Origin: Aradus depressus
Taxonomy: Eukaryota > Arthropoda > Insecta > Hemiptera > Aradidae
Length of the DNA: 64,000 nt
Assembly (NCBI GenBank): GCA_963662175.1
Contig: OY759224.1
Span: 29,025,489-29,089,488, forward strand
Reading direction: 5' to 3'
Under the pieces are notes generated by a model. That model searched no databases, was not told the DNA's origin, and saw only the letters and a program-made list of their open reading frames with translations. Made by a program: the position numbers and the translations under genes. Positions 1-11,253 of this stretch are shown here, in pieces (the first letter of the stretch is position 1; each line of letters opens with the position of its first letter).

Positions 1-229
1 GAAATTTTATATAGACCTGAACCCCATAAGAACAAGACTTATATTTTCAGCCAAATCGGCCAAAGGGAAGGGGGGATTAGGAGAGAGACTTAACTTAAAA
101 CTCTAAAAACTGCCGTCATAATGAATGTATTGACATGAAATTTCATATATGAATTCAAAACTTCATAATTCTGACCGATTACATCATTTTTCCTGTACTT
201 CGAATACCTAGGAATATAAAATAAATTAA
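1..229 (+). repeat. RepA dispersed repeat, copy 1
   Basis: RepA is a name given here to the commonest anonymous repeat of the window. Landmarks in order are a CCATAAG-type segment, TTTTCAGCCAAATCGGC, a G-rich run after GAAGGGAA, an ACTCTAATAACTGCCG segment, TAATGAATGTAT and GACACGAAATTTCATATGTG. The same landmarks recur on both strands at roughly 20 places. No ORF is conserved between copies, so it is probably a non-coding part of a larger element. Its class is unknown. Confidence 0.75.
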
Positions 230-568
230 GAGGGCGCCGGTAGCTCAGTGGTATGTGTGCTTGCCTTCTGAGGTCAAAATCGTGGGTTCGAAACCCGGGC
301 GAGGTCGTTAATTTATTTTATCTGGGAGGTAAAATAAACTTAAGCACGCCCTCCTTCGGATGGGACGTTAAGCAATGGTCCCGAGCCTGTACGATGTCAG
401 ATAATCGTTAAAGACCCCTGCTATAGGTGAATAAAAATTTAGGATAGGCAAAATTTAAGACTCCCACAATAAAGTCGGGGTCATGTCCACCAAAGTGACT
501 AAAGTGTTGGTAGGAAGCGATATGACCTCGTAGTTAAAGCCCGGGCATGAGTCATAATAACTAACTAA
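230..568 (+). mobile_element. SINE-A (tRNA-derived SINE), near full length
   Basis: The head is tRNA-like: GAGGGCGCCGGTAGCTCAG contains a pol III A box (TAGCTCAGTGGTA), and a B box (GGTTCGAAACC) follows about 45 bases later. The body is shared by all copies, with landmarks TTATTTTATCTGGGAGGTAA, CCTTCGGATGGGACGTTAAG, ACGATGTCAG and GCCCGGGCATGAGTCAT. The tail here is CTAACTAA rather than the usual CCTAACCTAA. It is non-autonomous and would depend on a LINE reverse transcriptase. Point differences from the other copies indicate some age. Confidence 0.9.
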
Positions 569-1582
569 AATAAATTAATTCAAATAAAAGTCTGCCTTTC
601 TCACAATTAAAAGGTGTCTTCTCAGGGACTTCTCAATCCTTATGTAAATTTCCTCTGCTCCCATAGGAAGTTCTGGATATGCATTTGTCGGGAAACGTGA
701 AATCGGTAAAAAGTATCGAATTTTCAGGCATTTGCATAATTCTTGCAACGCTTTGAGCATATGAGGTCTCTCTCTCTTTCAGGAGATAATTACAAGTAAT
801 GAATTTGTATCTTGGGAAGTCACATGACAACATATGTGTGTTGCAGGAAGCAGCCTTTCAGATGCATATTGGGGACGGAGATGCACCGGGCTGCACCGGA
901 AACCATCCATGTCAGCCCCACTTCCGAAGGATCCTCAAACCAGTGTGTGGAAGAGAAAAAAAATATAATAATAATACAGACCACTTGTCCCAAGGGGAAA
1001 TGTTGGGTGTTCCAAGTGGTGCTGCGGGGTATATGAGGCTATTAGTTGTGAGGAGGGCAGCTGGGGAGAGAGCAGGTAGATTTCCGGGGACCTGCAGCAC
1101 ATCTGGGATCCAGCCTTCATAGACTGCAAGTCTCATCCCAGAACTCGTAGAGACGGGAGGGGTGTCGGAGCGGGGCTTTCTGCGGGACCCCGGGGTAACT
1201 TGATGTGTTATCGGTGATCAGGGTGGAGAGGTGCTTGGTTCCAGACCCGGACCCCTGTAATTACGAACTTGGTATTTCGAGTGTCGGTTCTTGAAAAAAC
1301 CGAATATAAGGAATCAAAAATTTTCGGTTTTTCTCGACAGCCATGGTGTCTATAAGTTCTATCGTTATTACTTATGTATAATATTTTCATTAATTTTATT
1401 CGTTTTTATCATTTATCTCATTTTGTTCATTCAATAAAAAATATTTTTTTTGTATCTATATTTCGCTCCTTATGACCTGAAGGAATGGGCGTGTAACCCC
1501 ACCAAAATATCGTCGTGAACGAAGGTATCTTAAAAAAATATAAATATTAAATATATATAATTAAACAATTAACAAAAATAGT
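569..1582. other. About 1 kb without a recognisable gene
   Basis: Short ORFs occur on both strands, for example minus 633-833 and plus 799-1122, but they overlap in conflicting frames and show no recognisable domain. The stretch 780-1230 is less AT-rich than its surroundings and is not seen elsewhere in the window. It could be unique sequence or an old element body. An AATAAA signal lies near 1434. Confidence 0.5.
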
Positions 1583-1905
1583 AGTTAATTATTGTGACTC
1601 ACGCCTGGGCAATAACTACGAGGTCATATCGCCTACTACCAGAGCGTTCTTTCGTCGCCCTAATCCACTGCGGGAGTTCTAAATGTTGCTTAAATACGTT
1701 TATTCACCTAGTTAGTTAGTTATTATGAATCATGACCGGGCTTTTAACTACAAGGTCATATCGCCTACTACCAGAGCGCTCTTTCGACACTCTGTTGGAC
1801 ACAAGCCCGACCCTACTACGCGAGTCCTAAATTTTGCCTATCCTACTCTAAGGGTCTCGGCCGGATTTCAAACCCGCTATCTTGAGCTCAGTAAGCTAAT
1901 ATGAA
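1583..1905 (-). mobile_element. SINE-A, two joined degenerate fragments
   Basis: Two 3'-terminal SINE-A pieces lie head to tail on the minus strand, about 1583-1710 and 1715-1905. Each contains the ATATCGCCTACTACCAGAGCG block. The second continues into the tRNA-like head (CTTGAGCTCAGTAAGC) but lacks the middle of the element. Both are strongly diverged. Confidence 0.75.
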
Positions 1906-2969
1906 AAAAGTATAAAAAAAAATAATAAAAATAGTATCTATTGTATTTATTAATATAAGGCATTTTTTATCAATTAATTTTGTATTATTTATTTATTATA
2001 TTTTTATAATTAATATTTTTGATCTCGTATGTCTCTGTGATGTATATAATTTATATCCAATTTCTATGTACAAAACTATATGACGTATCCATCTACCATG
2101 GTATGGTTAAACGGAAATAAATATTATTATGCGGTCTTGGATAAAGTCAGAGCATCTTTTGGACGAAATGAGACTCCTTGATGTTTAGGCCAATCTGAGA
2201 TAGGACAAAGTCGGAAATTGGTTCCAGTTCGGAGTTAGAACAGAACAGATGTTTGGAGCAGGTAGTGATTTCCTGGGACCAGGCAGCATGTGCTGCTCCG
2301 ACAGTAGATGAGGACTTTCGGAGTTGATAGGATGTCAATGTTTATTTAACTTGATGTATGGTTCACATCTGGTGTAGTGAGGACTTGTTCAAAACAACGT
2401 CCCATGCACCTGAACCAGTACCAACAGAATTTGTTATGGTGACAAGTTGGTCGAATCCAGAAAAGCGCAACCTGGAAGAAAAAAAGGACAGAAAAGTTAT
2501 AAGATAAAATATGGTTATTAGAAAAAATATAAATATTTTCCCTCTCAATAATACTAATCATGATAATGATACCAGAAAGAAAGAAAGAATTACGAATAGC
2601 TGAATATTGCTTCACTTTTTTTGAAAAAAGTATATAAGTATATCTGTTCCTTGAAATGGATACATACAATAAAACAAAAAAATTGAAGATGAAGAAGAAT
2701 TTATTATAACAGACGCATTTACAGAGTTACAATTATACAATAAGGTTCCTTAACAATTACCGTTATACACTAAATACAAATTAAAAATAATCAGTTAAAT
2801 TAAAGACAATGCTACTGCTTAAGAGTATATTTTAAAAAACGCTTAAAGAAAAGAAAGAAAAAAACAAATACAAAGTTACTGAAATGAATAGAAAATAAAT
2901 GAATATACATTCAAAAACAGAGATTATAATTTTAAATCGTGAACAGATATTTTTGTGTTTCCCTCCCTG
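1906..2969. other. AT-rich stretch without a clear gene
   Basis: The segment 2490-2640 (CCCTCTCAATAATACTA, then ATGATACCAGAAAGAAAGAA) reappears in reverse complement at about 38280-38345, so part of this is a dispersed repeat. The minus-strand ORFs at 2147-2669 have no recognisable domain. Nothing else supportable is seen. Confidence 0.5.
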
Positions 2970-3440
2970 AGTTTTCCCTATTTTCTTTACCAAAACGTTT
3001 TGATTTGTGTCACACTCAAGTAAAATGTTTTTACTGAAATTTATTATGTAGTCCAGTAGGAGCTCAACATTTAGGTCTTCATGGATTTGGAGGATGGAGG
3101 TGTCCCTCGAATAGCTACCAACCAATCTGTGGAGTTTTGGGCCACTTGAAGAGTTCTCAAGTTGATATTGCTTGCAAGGCCGGCCCACACTGGGCATGCA
3201 TACGTTATCACTGGCCGCAACAGAAGCTTGTATATGAGGAGTCTATTGGTTAGATTAAGGGCTGCCTTTCTGTGGAGTAACGGGAATAAGGAGAACACAA
3301 GTCCGCTCACAGTATTTGCTTTCTGCCTGATATGTTGCCTGAAGATCTGTCGTCTGTTATTTTACTGTATCGGTCCAGTCCAAATTTTCTACTTTTTGGG
3401 GTAATACGTTTTGTAAACAGGATCGCTTCAGTTTTCCCTA
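2970..3440 (-). pseudogene. Jockey-like LINE reverse transcriptase remnant
   Basis: Minus-strand reading gives, with frameshifts, pieces typical of the C-terminal part of jockey-clade LINE reverse transcriptases. First comes GKTEAILFTKR (near 3430), then LLIYKLLLRPVITYACPVW (around 3180-3240), then HEDLNVELLLDYI (around 3045-3090). The pieces lie in different frames and are separated by stops. The catalytic core and the endonuclease are absent, so this is a dead, 5'-truncated copy. Confidence 0.8.
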
Positions 3441-3689
3441 AATAAAAATAAATAAATTGAATTAAATTGTTTATGTTAGAGAAAACCCTATATTTGGAAA
3501 CGAATTTTTTTCTTATTTTTAAAACGAAAAAATAACCATATATAAAGTTGTGTTTCATTTATGAAAGCTTCCATAGTGCTTTCCCAGTTGTACGAAGTAT
3601 AGGGGAAGTTATGCAATCGGTCAAACATTCAATAAAGAGTTTTCAACGAGTTTTCTTGTTTTCCAACCTTCCTTCTAATTCCAAAAATG

Positions 3690-3847
3690 AAAAAAAAAAA
3701 AAGTCCCAATAAAATGAATGTATCGTATCGTGAATCCTCTAAGCGACGCCTATTGATTCTCAGCTAAATCGGCCGAAGTGAAGGGAGGGGGGGGGGGGGG
3801 GTATTAGAGAGGGTGGCTTAACACAACAACTGTAATAACTGCCGTTG
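3690..3847 (+). repeat. RepA copy, host of CACAGTG element 1
   Basis: RepA landmarks are present (GATTCTCAGCTAAATCGGCC and TAATAACTGCCGTTG), with a G homopolymer at about 3786-3801. The repeat is interrupted at CGTTG by the transposon that starts at 3848. Confidence 0.7.
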
Positions 3848-4673
3848 CACAGTGGGTCAACGCACCAACTTAGCACGAAAAAATTCAAATTATGAATCTC
3901 TCAATAGAAAGATGAGAACAGTTGGTTTTGGAAGTAGACTGGTTGTAGACATTGAACCCAAGAGGTGGGCCTCCGTTGTTTACAATAAGTGCGCAAAGCC
4001 GGCATGTAAACACGGGAAGGACACGTCATCTTTTCACATCAGTTACATTCGTACAGTGGTACAGTGCAGTTCATATATTTTTCAAACCTTATCTAATATG
4101 TCTGATTCAAGAGAAGGTAAGTGAATAATCTGTATTGTTTATTTTGCCAAAATAGTGCATTAATTAATTAAATTCAATGCATAAAGTTGTTATTGGAAAT
4201 TTTACATTCTGAAAGCCGCCCAATTGCATACCTTCTACTTAGCATTTTTCTCTTGGTAATTTAGTATTCTAATTGTTGTAAAAGAAGCAGAACCTTAACT
4301 CTCCTTGATAAGCCACAGTATTTTTTTTTTCTTTTTACAGAAAGTTCGTGAAGAACTCTTACATGTTTTCGCTATGGTTGAAATTATCGTTCTACAAGAA
4401 AATATTTTCCGACGGATGTGTTATCGCTGCTGAGAGAACCCAACTTGTTGCCAACCAACTCGTCGCATGATTCATCTTATTATTTTTAAAATTATTTTAT
4501 TATATTTCCATTATTAAACTGTTATTGTACAAGCAAGTGCTTTTTTCATTTTTTTTTACCCCAATGACACATATCTTTTTAATTATAATCTTTTCCTATT
4601 ATATAGATGCTTGTGAAATATGAGAGCTGTATTTTTTAATTTTTTCTTACTAATTATGCTTTTTGCCCCACTG
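3848..4673 (+). mobile_element. CACAGTG-ended DNA transposon, Transib-like, copy 1 (non-autonomous)
   Basis: The left end is CACAGTGGG, preceded by CGTTG (3843-3847); the right end is the inverted form CCCCACTG near 4673. Compared with the copy at 54193-55515 (opposite orientation), this right junction has lost about 7 bases including the second CGTTG, and an internal segment of roughly 100 bases is missing. It contains ATG at 4098, a GTAAGT donor at 4117 and a pyrimidine-rich acceptor ending at 4340. The spliced frame meets a stop within four codons. Assignment to Transib rests on termini and TSD of the sister copy; no transposase is visible. Confidence 0.65.
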
Positions 4674-4789
4674 TAATGAATAATCAATAAATGTAATGAA
4701 ATGAAAGTCATATGTTTATTTAAAGCCATATAAGCCTCTCTTTTTGAAAAAAGTCTTTCCCCGCATCTTGTAGTCAATAGATACAATAA

Positions 4790-5100
4790 AAAAAGTCGTC
4801 GGTCGATCACCGGCAATGTACTTCCCCAGACGAATTAATCAATTAAATTTTCGCTCCCCCCAAAACCAGTATACCGTAATATTCAACAGTTGACTTACAT
4901 ATGGGCTCCTAAATCCTCATACTAAATTTTGTGTCTATAAATTCATAAAATTGGCATTTATAAGGGTTTTTGAATTGAGCATCCCTCTGATCTCCCTTTC
5001 CTTCAGCCGATTCCGCTGAAAATTAATAAGTGTCATCCTATAGGATTCTAAATTCTCATATGAAATTTTGGGATACTCGTAGAGTCATTACTACGGCAGT
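4790..5100 (-). repeat. RepA copy with 3' flank module
   Basis: Reverse-complement RepA. It includes the associated module whose plus-sense form reads GGGGAAGTACATTG followed by a TTCACGAC-type end, and the GCTGAAAATTAATAAGTGTC segment. The same pair of modules recurs at 9126, 19430, 44220, 49500, 55521 and 58520. Confidence 0.7.
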
Positions 5101-6030
5101 TATCAGAGTTGTATTGACTGAAGTATCTTTCATTTTTTAGCCATTTCAAACAGCCATACTGCTCCTTGATTGATGGTGTAATGCAGTGACTGCAGTTTGG
5201 CTGACGTGTAGCTCTGGCGTGTCCATCATTGACGAAATATGTATGGGAACAGTATCGATTGGCGACATACTGCGGACGTAAACTGACGAATGTCAGTCCA
5301 TCAGTTCTATAATCCCCCTCCCCCCCCCCCCCCACCCCCCCCCCCCCCCCCCCTTCATCTAAATGCATTTGTCAGTCTGTCAAAGTACGTCATATAGAAC
5401 TCACCCCCTTCCAATTTCCGAGCGCCCCACTGATGACCGACTGTCTATTCCAGCTGTACTCTTCAGAACACACCCCTCCCATCTATACTTAGTTATGGTT
5501 GTACATGAATGAGTGACCTGTGTATAATGGGGGGTTAGGGTGTGCAGTCCCTGTGAAATGTGGAGACATACCCTGGTGTTCATTTGTCGGTAGACTGACT
5601 TCCTGCAGTCCAACGGCAGGACAGTTGTTATTAAAACACTTCCGGTAGGGAGGACATGCGATCATAGTGTCCAGCCACGCTATTTTACCGCAATCTTTGC
5701 ACAATATTCTTGTCGCGACATGCACTCTCCTTGTACGCTTCCCACTAACAATAATTCCACTATCTCTTCTGTAAAAACGAATTGAGAGCAATTTAAGAAA
5801 TGTGTGCATTTTAAAAAACTAGATTCGATCCCTTATACTGCTATTTCGTTCTTCTCCTCTCTTTAAGACGCTTTAAAACGAGACTTATTCACGAAAAAGT
5901 TAATAAATGGTTAAATGCAGTTATCTCGTGAATGATTCGTCAAAGAAATAGAATAAGTTGATTTAATCGAGAACATACACAATTTTACGAGATACCAAAA
6001 ACCCACATCTTTACAATTCCTAAAGTATTA
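5101..6030. other. Region with a C homopolymer and unassigned ORFs
   Basis: A nearly pure C tract runs about 5312-5353. Minus-strand ORFs 5048-5368 and 5489-5809 flank it. Neither matches a family I recognise, and the first includes the homopolymer (giving poly-Gly), so it is not credible as a whole. Confidence 0.4.
5489..5809 (-). CDS. Hypothetical Cys-rich ORF, 106 aa
   Basis: The ORF contains a cysteine cluster ILCKDCGKIAW, then ACPPYRKCFNNNC, resembling small zinc-binding tails of some transposases. It has no second cluster or DDE motifs. No homologue appears elsewhere in the window. It may be a transposon scrap or chance. Confidence 0.2.
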   Translation of the reverse strand: MHTFLKLLSIRFYRRDSGIIVSGKRTRRVHVATRILCKDCGKIAWLDTMIACPPYRKCFNNNCPAVGLQEVSLPTNEHQGMSPHFTGTAHPNPPLYTGHSFMYNHN

Positions 6031-6388
6031 TGCCGCGTTTACACTATGTAGCAAAACAGCTATATAGTCCGGCTATATAGTTCAATTCAAGATCTATATT
6101 GCCGGACTGGAAGCGCGTTTTTTGTTGTAGCATAGCTATATAGCTGTCGCCCAAAGACGCTCATCAGTTGTCATCACCATCCAGAAGTAAACTGGTTGAT
6201 TTCATCAAGTACAGCCTCATACAGCTGCTGCAGCTACACAACGAAACGTTTTTAGTCATAGCTATACATCTCAGCTACATATACCTCGGCTATATAACTG
6301 TTTTGCTACATATAGCTCGGCTATATAGCTGTTTTTCTACATATAGCTCGGCTATATAGCTGTTTTGCTACATAGTGTAAACCCGGCT
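6031..6388. mobile_element. PIF/Harbinger-like MITE with internal tandem repeats
   Basis: The TIR is about 37 bp: GCCGCGTTTACACTATGTAG at the left and the inverted form CTACATAGTGTAAACCCGGC at the right. It is flanked by TTA on both sides (6028-6030 and 6389-6391), the 3-bp TWA duplication typical of PIF/Harbinger. Near the right end a unit of about 30 bp containing CTACATATAGCTCGGCTATA is repeated about three times. There is no transposase. Confidence 0.8.
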
Positions 6389-6391
6389 TTA

Positions 6392-7175
6392 GAATCCTGA
6401 GCTCCCAACTTCTTCACAATCCGCAGATGGCTTGGGAGATGATCACAGTACACTTAACTCATTTTGACCATTTTACGACTTAACAACTTATTCCCTGCGA
6501 CCATAGATATGATCCTACAGATTTCCTCCACAATCCAGGAATGATAAATTACAAAGTAATTTTTCAAAAAAAAAATAAATAAATAAATAAAATCTACTTA
6601 ACATGGCCGGTGACACCATTCCAAGATGGAACCAAATGGAATTTTTCATAATAGACAACATTCCAAGACGATCCAAGAGATAGAATGACCTCTGCCGACT
6701 TCTGGGGTAATAACGTCTGAGTTCTTTTGTCCGGTCTGGCAGTGTCATACCCGGGTCAGGACGGACCAGGAGATCTCTTAATTCTGACAGGCCAGGTTAT
6801 GAAAGTCCACTTCAATATCAGACCATGGGATTACAGCAGATTCCTTAACTTTCTTTTTCTATCAAGTCACCATTTTTTTGATCACCACCCTTAAAACCGT
6901 TTTAGTCAGAATCAATATAGAAAGCAATTTCTTTTTTCTTTTTTTAACTGTATTAAAATTGGCGATTATTTGAAAGTAGACATTTGAGACCTCCACTTTT
7001 CTATCCTTCCTGAAAGAAGCAATCAGTACAGAACTCGAAGGGATTGAATAACAGTTTCTGAACTGAGAATGGAATTACTTCGGTGTAAGCCTCTCCAGAG
7101 GCGGACTTGGGTAATCTGGCGAGGTGACAACATTTGGTACCCCCCTGACTGGCTTACCAAAAGAGTAGGGACAGG
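6392..7175. other. Stretch without a recognisable gene
   Basis: The minus-strand ORF 6515-6748 carries no known domain. There is a short AAATAAAT microsatellite near 6570. No repeat shared with the rest of the window was noticed. Confidence 0.4.
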
Positions 7176-7183
7176 GTATGTGC

Positions 7184-7689
7184 TAGGGATGGGTATCGAT
7201 TAACCGATTAATAGAAATAATCGATGTTTTGGTAAAATAATAGGTAGTTTTTTAATCGATGTCATTTGGGTTAGATTAATCGGATAATCGATGATTATTT
7301 AATGGTTATTAAATTTTTAATTAAAATTACAACTCATCCGAAAAACAGGAGAAAAAAAGAAAAATGAATTAATTATAATTCATCCGAAGTACAAATCGTC
7401 TAAAAAAGTGGGAGGAGACTATCATATTGACTATCGATACAACACAGTGCCTCTGTGGTGAACTGGTGATAAGTAAAAAGTAACCTTCTAATAGTTACTT
7501 CTAATTCTAATTTCTAATCATTTGTGTTTTGTCATTTGTGAGTTGTGATTGACTGATTGTATTAACTTTTGTTGGTGCGTTCGATTTAATCGATTAATTT
7601 TAATCAACAATTAATAAGTATATCGATTAATTAGTAATAATCGATGTCGTTAATCGTTTTAATGTTTTGTTGGTCGATACCCATCCCCA
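7184..7689. mobile_element. hAT-like non-autonomous element, 506 bp, intact 8-bp TSD
   Basis: Perfect 8-bp duplication GTATGTGC at 7176-7183 and 7690-7697. The ends are TAGGGATGGGTATCGA at the left and the inverse of TGGGGATGGGTATCGA at the right. The interior is full of AATCGAT and ATCGATTA motifs that continue the inverted repeat. The 8-bp duplication with TARNG-type ends fits hAT. There is no coding capacity. Confidence 0.85.
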
Positions 7690-7699
7690 GTATGTGCCC

Positions 7700-7988
7700 T
7701 TCCTTACATTCTTTGAGTGTATTGACATGTATTCATGTGCAATGTATTTCCCTTTCTTTGAATTACAATAAATATATTTATTTTTTATAATTATATATAT
7801 ATTTTTTTAAATATTTTTATAATGTTATATATATAAAATATTATAATTTTTTTTAATGTATGTATTCACTATATACCTATATATTTTTTTCAAACCTAAT
7901 TTCCTATATTCTTATTCTTATTATTATTATAGTATTTTATTTTTTTTAAATATTTTTTATTATTATCGCTGTAATTATTTTCTTATTG
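7700..7988. other. AT-rich low-complexity tract
   Basis: Almost pure A/T with TATATATA and TTATTATTAT runs. Nothing else is visible. Confidence 0.6.
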
Positions 7989-8299
7989 TAGGTTAGGTTT
8001 CATGATTCATTCCCGGACTTTAACTATGAGGTCATATTGCCTACTACCAGAGCGCTCTTTCATCACTCTGGTGAACATGAGCCCGACTCTACTATGGGAG
8101 TCCTAAATTTTGCCTACCCTAAACTTTTATTCACCTAGAGTAGGGGTCTTTAACGAGTAACTGACAACGTACAGGCTCGGGACTATCACTTAGCGTCCCA
8201 TCCGAAGGACGGCGTGTTTAAGTTTATTTTACCTCCCAGATAAAATAAACTAAGGGCCTCAGTCGGGTTTCGAAGCCACGATCTTGAGCTCGAAACCCC
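7989..8299 (-). mobile_element. SINE-A copy, minus strand
   Basis: Nearly complete SINE-A, from its GGTTAGG tail (7991-7997) to the B-box region. The distal part of the tRNA-like head is lost: at 8300 it switches to a short plus-strand piece of the same SINE (CCCCTGCCCTAGGTGAATAA, 8305-8324), making a fold-back junction. Confidence 0.85.
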
Positions 8300-8331
8300 T
8301 GCCCTAGGTGAATAAAAATTTAAAGTTTCAT

Positions 8332-8582
8332 CATTATATGACTTTGAAATAACATACGAAATTTTATGTCAATACATGCATTGCAACGACAGTTATTGGA
8401 ATATTTGTATTAAGCCTCCCTCCTAAGCCCTATCTTCTATTTGGTCGATTTGACTGAAAATCAATAGATGTTGTGCTTAGAGGATTCTGGATACACATAT
8501 AAAATTATATATTGATATATTCATTTTATCGATATTTCTGACAGATTACATAACTGCTATACTTCGTACATCTGAGAAAGTA
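8332..8582 (-). repeat. RepA copy
   Basis: Reverse-complement RepA landmarks (TTTGACTGAAAATCAATAGA, ACATATAAAATTATAT) ending with the GACAGATTACATAACTGCTATACTTCGTA-type segment (described, not quoted in full), which also occurs near 185-215 and 19375-19405. Confidence 0.65.
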
Positions 8583-8878
8583 AAATGAAGTCAGGGCTGC
8601 AGTCTGACGAGTGAAATGTTCACCAAATATTCGAATGAGGGCATAAAAAGAAGTACAAAGTTTAGTTAAGTCCCAATTAAGTTGCAAATTTACCTGTTTT
8701 GCATGTCCTGTTGGAAGCAGTGTAAGCAATGAGACTGGCTTTCTGCCAATCTGTCTATTTGCCAAACAGCTGTAAATTCTCAATTAAAATATGTGATGTG
8801 CCAAAAGGTGTAAATTTCGCAGTAGCAGTTAATTATTACATGTACCTAGATAAGTTCAGGATTCTCACATTTATATCT

Positions 8879-9120
8879 GGGTGCCGGTAGCTTAGAGGTA
8901 ACGTGCTTGCCTACTGAACTCAAGATCTCGGGTTTGAATCCCAGGTCTGTAAGATGTCAGGTATTGGTTAAGGATTCCTACCCATGTGGAATAAACCTAG
9001 ATAGGCACAATTTAGGACTCCCACAGTAGAGTCGGGCTCATGTCCACCAGAGTGACGAAAGAGAGCTCTGGTAGTAGGTGATATGACCTCATACTTAAAG
9101 CCCGGGCATGATTAACTAAG
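8879..9120 (+). mobile_element. SINE-A copy with internal deletion
   Basis: The tRNA-like head (GGGTGCCGGTAGCTTAG, B box GGGTTTGAATCCC) is joined directly to the TGTAAGATGTCAGG block. The TTATTTTATCTGGGAGG and CCTTCGGATGGG sections, about 100 bases, are missing. Confidence 0.85.
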
Positions 9121-9125
9121 GTCGG

Positions 9126-9400
9126 ATAATGAATAATGAATGTACCGACACGAAATTTCATATGTGAATTCAAAACTACAAAATGACAACCCTTATTAAT
9201 TTTCAGCGGAATTGACAGAAAAGAAGGTGGGATCAGAGGAGGACGAACTCACAAATAACTGCTGATGTAATAATATATCGACAGGAAATGTAGTACGAGG
9301 ATTTAGGAGCCTTTAAGTCGACTGGTTGGAGCAAGAGCGAAAACGTAATTAATTCGCGCTGGATAAGTACATATTCTGTGATTCACCGACAATTTTTATT
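9126..9400 (+). repeat. RepA copy with 3' module
   Basis: Contains AATGAATGTACCGACACGAA, TTTTCAGCGGAATTGACAG and the downstream GAGCGAAAACGTAATTAATT, then GTGATTCACCGAC. Same order as at 49500-49885. Confidence 0.7.
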
Positions 9401-9407
9401 CTTTTTG

Positions 9408-9835
9408 AAAAGTTTTATTAATATAATAATAATAATAATTTATTTTCGTTAAACCAATACATGGTAATAGGATACGTCAAATACATCATGATAGCTTATA
9501 AATTAGATTTATAACTACTTGAGTCTAACACATCTATGATTAGTAGTAACAAAAAAAAACATTAAAAACAGTAAAATTAAATTAATAAAAACTGTACAAA
9601 TAAATACTTAAAAATATATGAGTATATAAAAAAAAAAATAAAAAATAAATAAATAATAATAATAATACAAGTTCATAATAAGTAGACACATTTTTCAATT
9701 TAATAAAAATTAAGATAGGTAACTATTTTTCAAAGAAAACTCTTCGGAAGTGCCTTTATCCCCCAACGTTGTTTCGGGACGTTCTTACGTCCCATCATCA
9801 GGTCCCAATGTGGTTATAGGATCAATATAGATAGA
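9408..9835 (-). repeat. RepB repeat with hammerhead-like terminal motif
   Basis: RepB (name used here) read on the minus strand begins with ACCTGATGATGGGACGTAAG, then CGTCCCGAAACAACG, and ends in a GGTTTAACGAAAATAAATT-type sequence followed by (ATT)n. The same unit lies at 39268-39660, with truncated pieces near 37480 and 44829. The simple-repeat tail suggests a retroelement 3' end. No ORF is present. Confidence 0.7.
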
Positions 9836-10293
9836 AAGACACTCATAAATAGACTTCCGTATATGGTCGTCCACGTATGGAACCTTAAAAACACAAAGAA
9901 GCTGAAAAAAAAAAAGTTTATTTAAAAAATAAAACAATTACATCTTGAAGGCAATATATGATAATGTATATAGTTTATTACACTATTATAATAATCTCAG
10001 AGGCAGAGGTGCCATCTGTATGCTAATTAGCAAGATACTAAAAATGAATATAAGATACTAAAGGCCATTGCAAAAAGGTCAACGTAAAATATTACGAAGG
10101 CAGTGAAAGTAAAGATGAACCGGACGACCTTGGGAGGGAATGTTGAAGTACTAACCTCGGCCAAACAGGAAGCAACATCTTTGGTGTCTTGTTAGATGGG
10201 GCTTAACGACCTCAGTAAAGGGCTATATGATAGCCACCCCAAGGGTCGATTTACAGGTTGCCACCTCACTGTCCATTTAATCAGTCAAAATGT
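9836..10293. other. Stretch without a recognisable gene
   Basis: AT-rich to about 10000, then more mixed composition. No domain, repeat or RNA gene was noticed. Confidence 0.4.
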
Positions 10294-10565
10294 TCTTCGA
10301 AACCCAGCCGAAGCCCTTAGTTTATTTTATCTGGGAGGTAAAATAAACTTAAGCACGCCGTCCTTCGGATGGGATGTTAAGCAATGGTCCCGAGCCTGTA
10401 CGATGTCAGGTACTCGTTAAAGACACCTGCCCTAGGTGAATAATAATTTAGAACTCCCAAAGTAGAGTCGGGCTCATGTCCACCAGAGTGACGAAAGAGC
10501 GCTTCGGTAGTAAGCGATATGACCTCGTAGTTAAAGCCCGGGCATGAGTCATAATAACTAACTAT
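10294..10565 (+). mobile_element. SINE-A copy lacking most of the tRNA head
   Basis: Starts inside the B box (TTCGAAACCC) and runs through the full body to CATGAGTCATAATAACTAACTA. The A box is gone, so it could not be transcribed from its own pol III promoter. Confidence 0.85.
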
Positions 10566-10726
10566 AAATTCTTTTTCACAGAAACTTCTTTTTATAGAAA
10601 AACGTATCTCGTCAATAAAAATAAAATAAGTTTTTTTTTAAAATAAGAAAATGTAGGCAAAACTTGAGAGAGGGACAGCCATGGTAGTTACTTAACTTGT
10701 ATTTGAAAACAATTATCGGGAACCAT

Positions 10727-10924
10727 GGTGGCCGTATGGTCTAGAGCGTAGGGCTTTGGTCACCATGGTTTGCGGGTTCGAATCCTGTCCGGGAGTGAGT
10801 TTTATTTCGAAGATAGAACTCCCTCCCGGGGCCATGGATGTCGTAAATAACTAGGTTAAACACCATTATAAGACTTATGGCTAATATGCAACCTACATAA
10901 GGCCAAAAAAAAAAAAAAAAAAAA
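10727..10924 (+). mobile_element. Second tRNA-like SINE family (SINE-B) with poly(A)
   Basis: A tRNA-like segment (GGTGGCCGTATGGTCTAGAG, B box GGGTTCGAATCCTGTCC at about 10775-10790) is followed by about 100 bases of body and a 20-A tail at 10905-10924. It shares no body with SINE-A. A related tRNA-like piece lies on the minus strand near 44588. The anticodon region is not convincing, so I do not call a tRNA gene. Confidence 0.65.
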
Positions 10925-11253
10925 CATTTATCATTAGGGTGCAACATTATCAAACTATTTGTTATTGTTAATTTGAAAAATAGAGCGAATATGTACTAAC
11001 GAGAATAAATATAATAGTTAAAACCTTACAGTAAGTGACAGAAAAGAAAAGGGACTGGAAAATTGCCCGTTAACTGAGAATCGACCATATACCAAATTTC
11101 AAATACACTGGTTTTCTTGCACCGTCCCTGCTTCGAACAACTAGACGTCATTGTTGGAGTACTTTTCCAATCTGCCGCCAGGCTGAACATTTGACCTGGG
11201 GAATGATGAGGGGGCGGTGAGGGGGTGGAGCTACAAAAGGCATTAGTAAAGTT

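Noticed and set aside
230..305. Genuine tRNA genes at SINE-A heads and at 10727 and 44588
   Set aside because: A and B boxes are present but the anticodon arm and acceptor pairing are poor, and the bodies and tails repeat throughout the window. These are SINE heads.
799..1136. Overlapping ORFs of 74-107 aa on both strands as a gene
   Set aside because: Conflicting frames on both strands, no domain, no repeat partner. Kept only as an unassigned stretch.
3852..4124. 90-aa ORF with CAKPACKHGKDTSSFH as a THAP-type zinc finger
   Set aside because: It begins inside the transposon TIR, the cysteine/histidine spacing does not match THAP, and the sister copy breaks the frame. The spliced frame starting at 4098 is more plausible.
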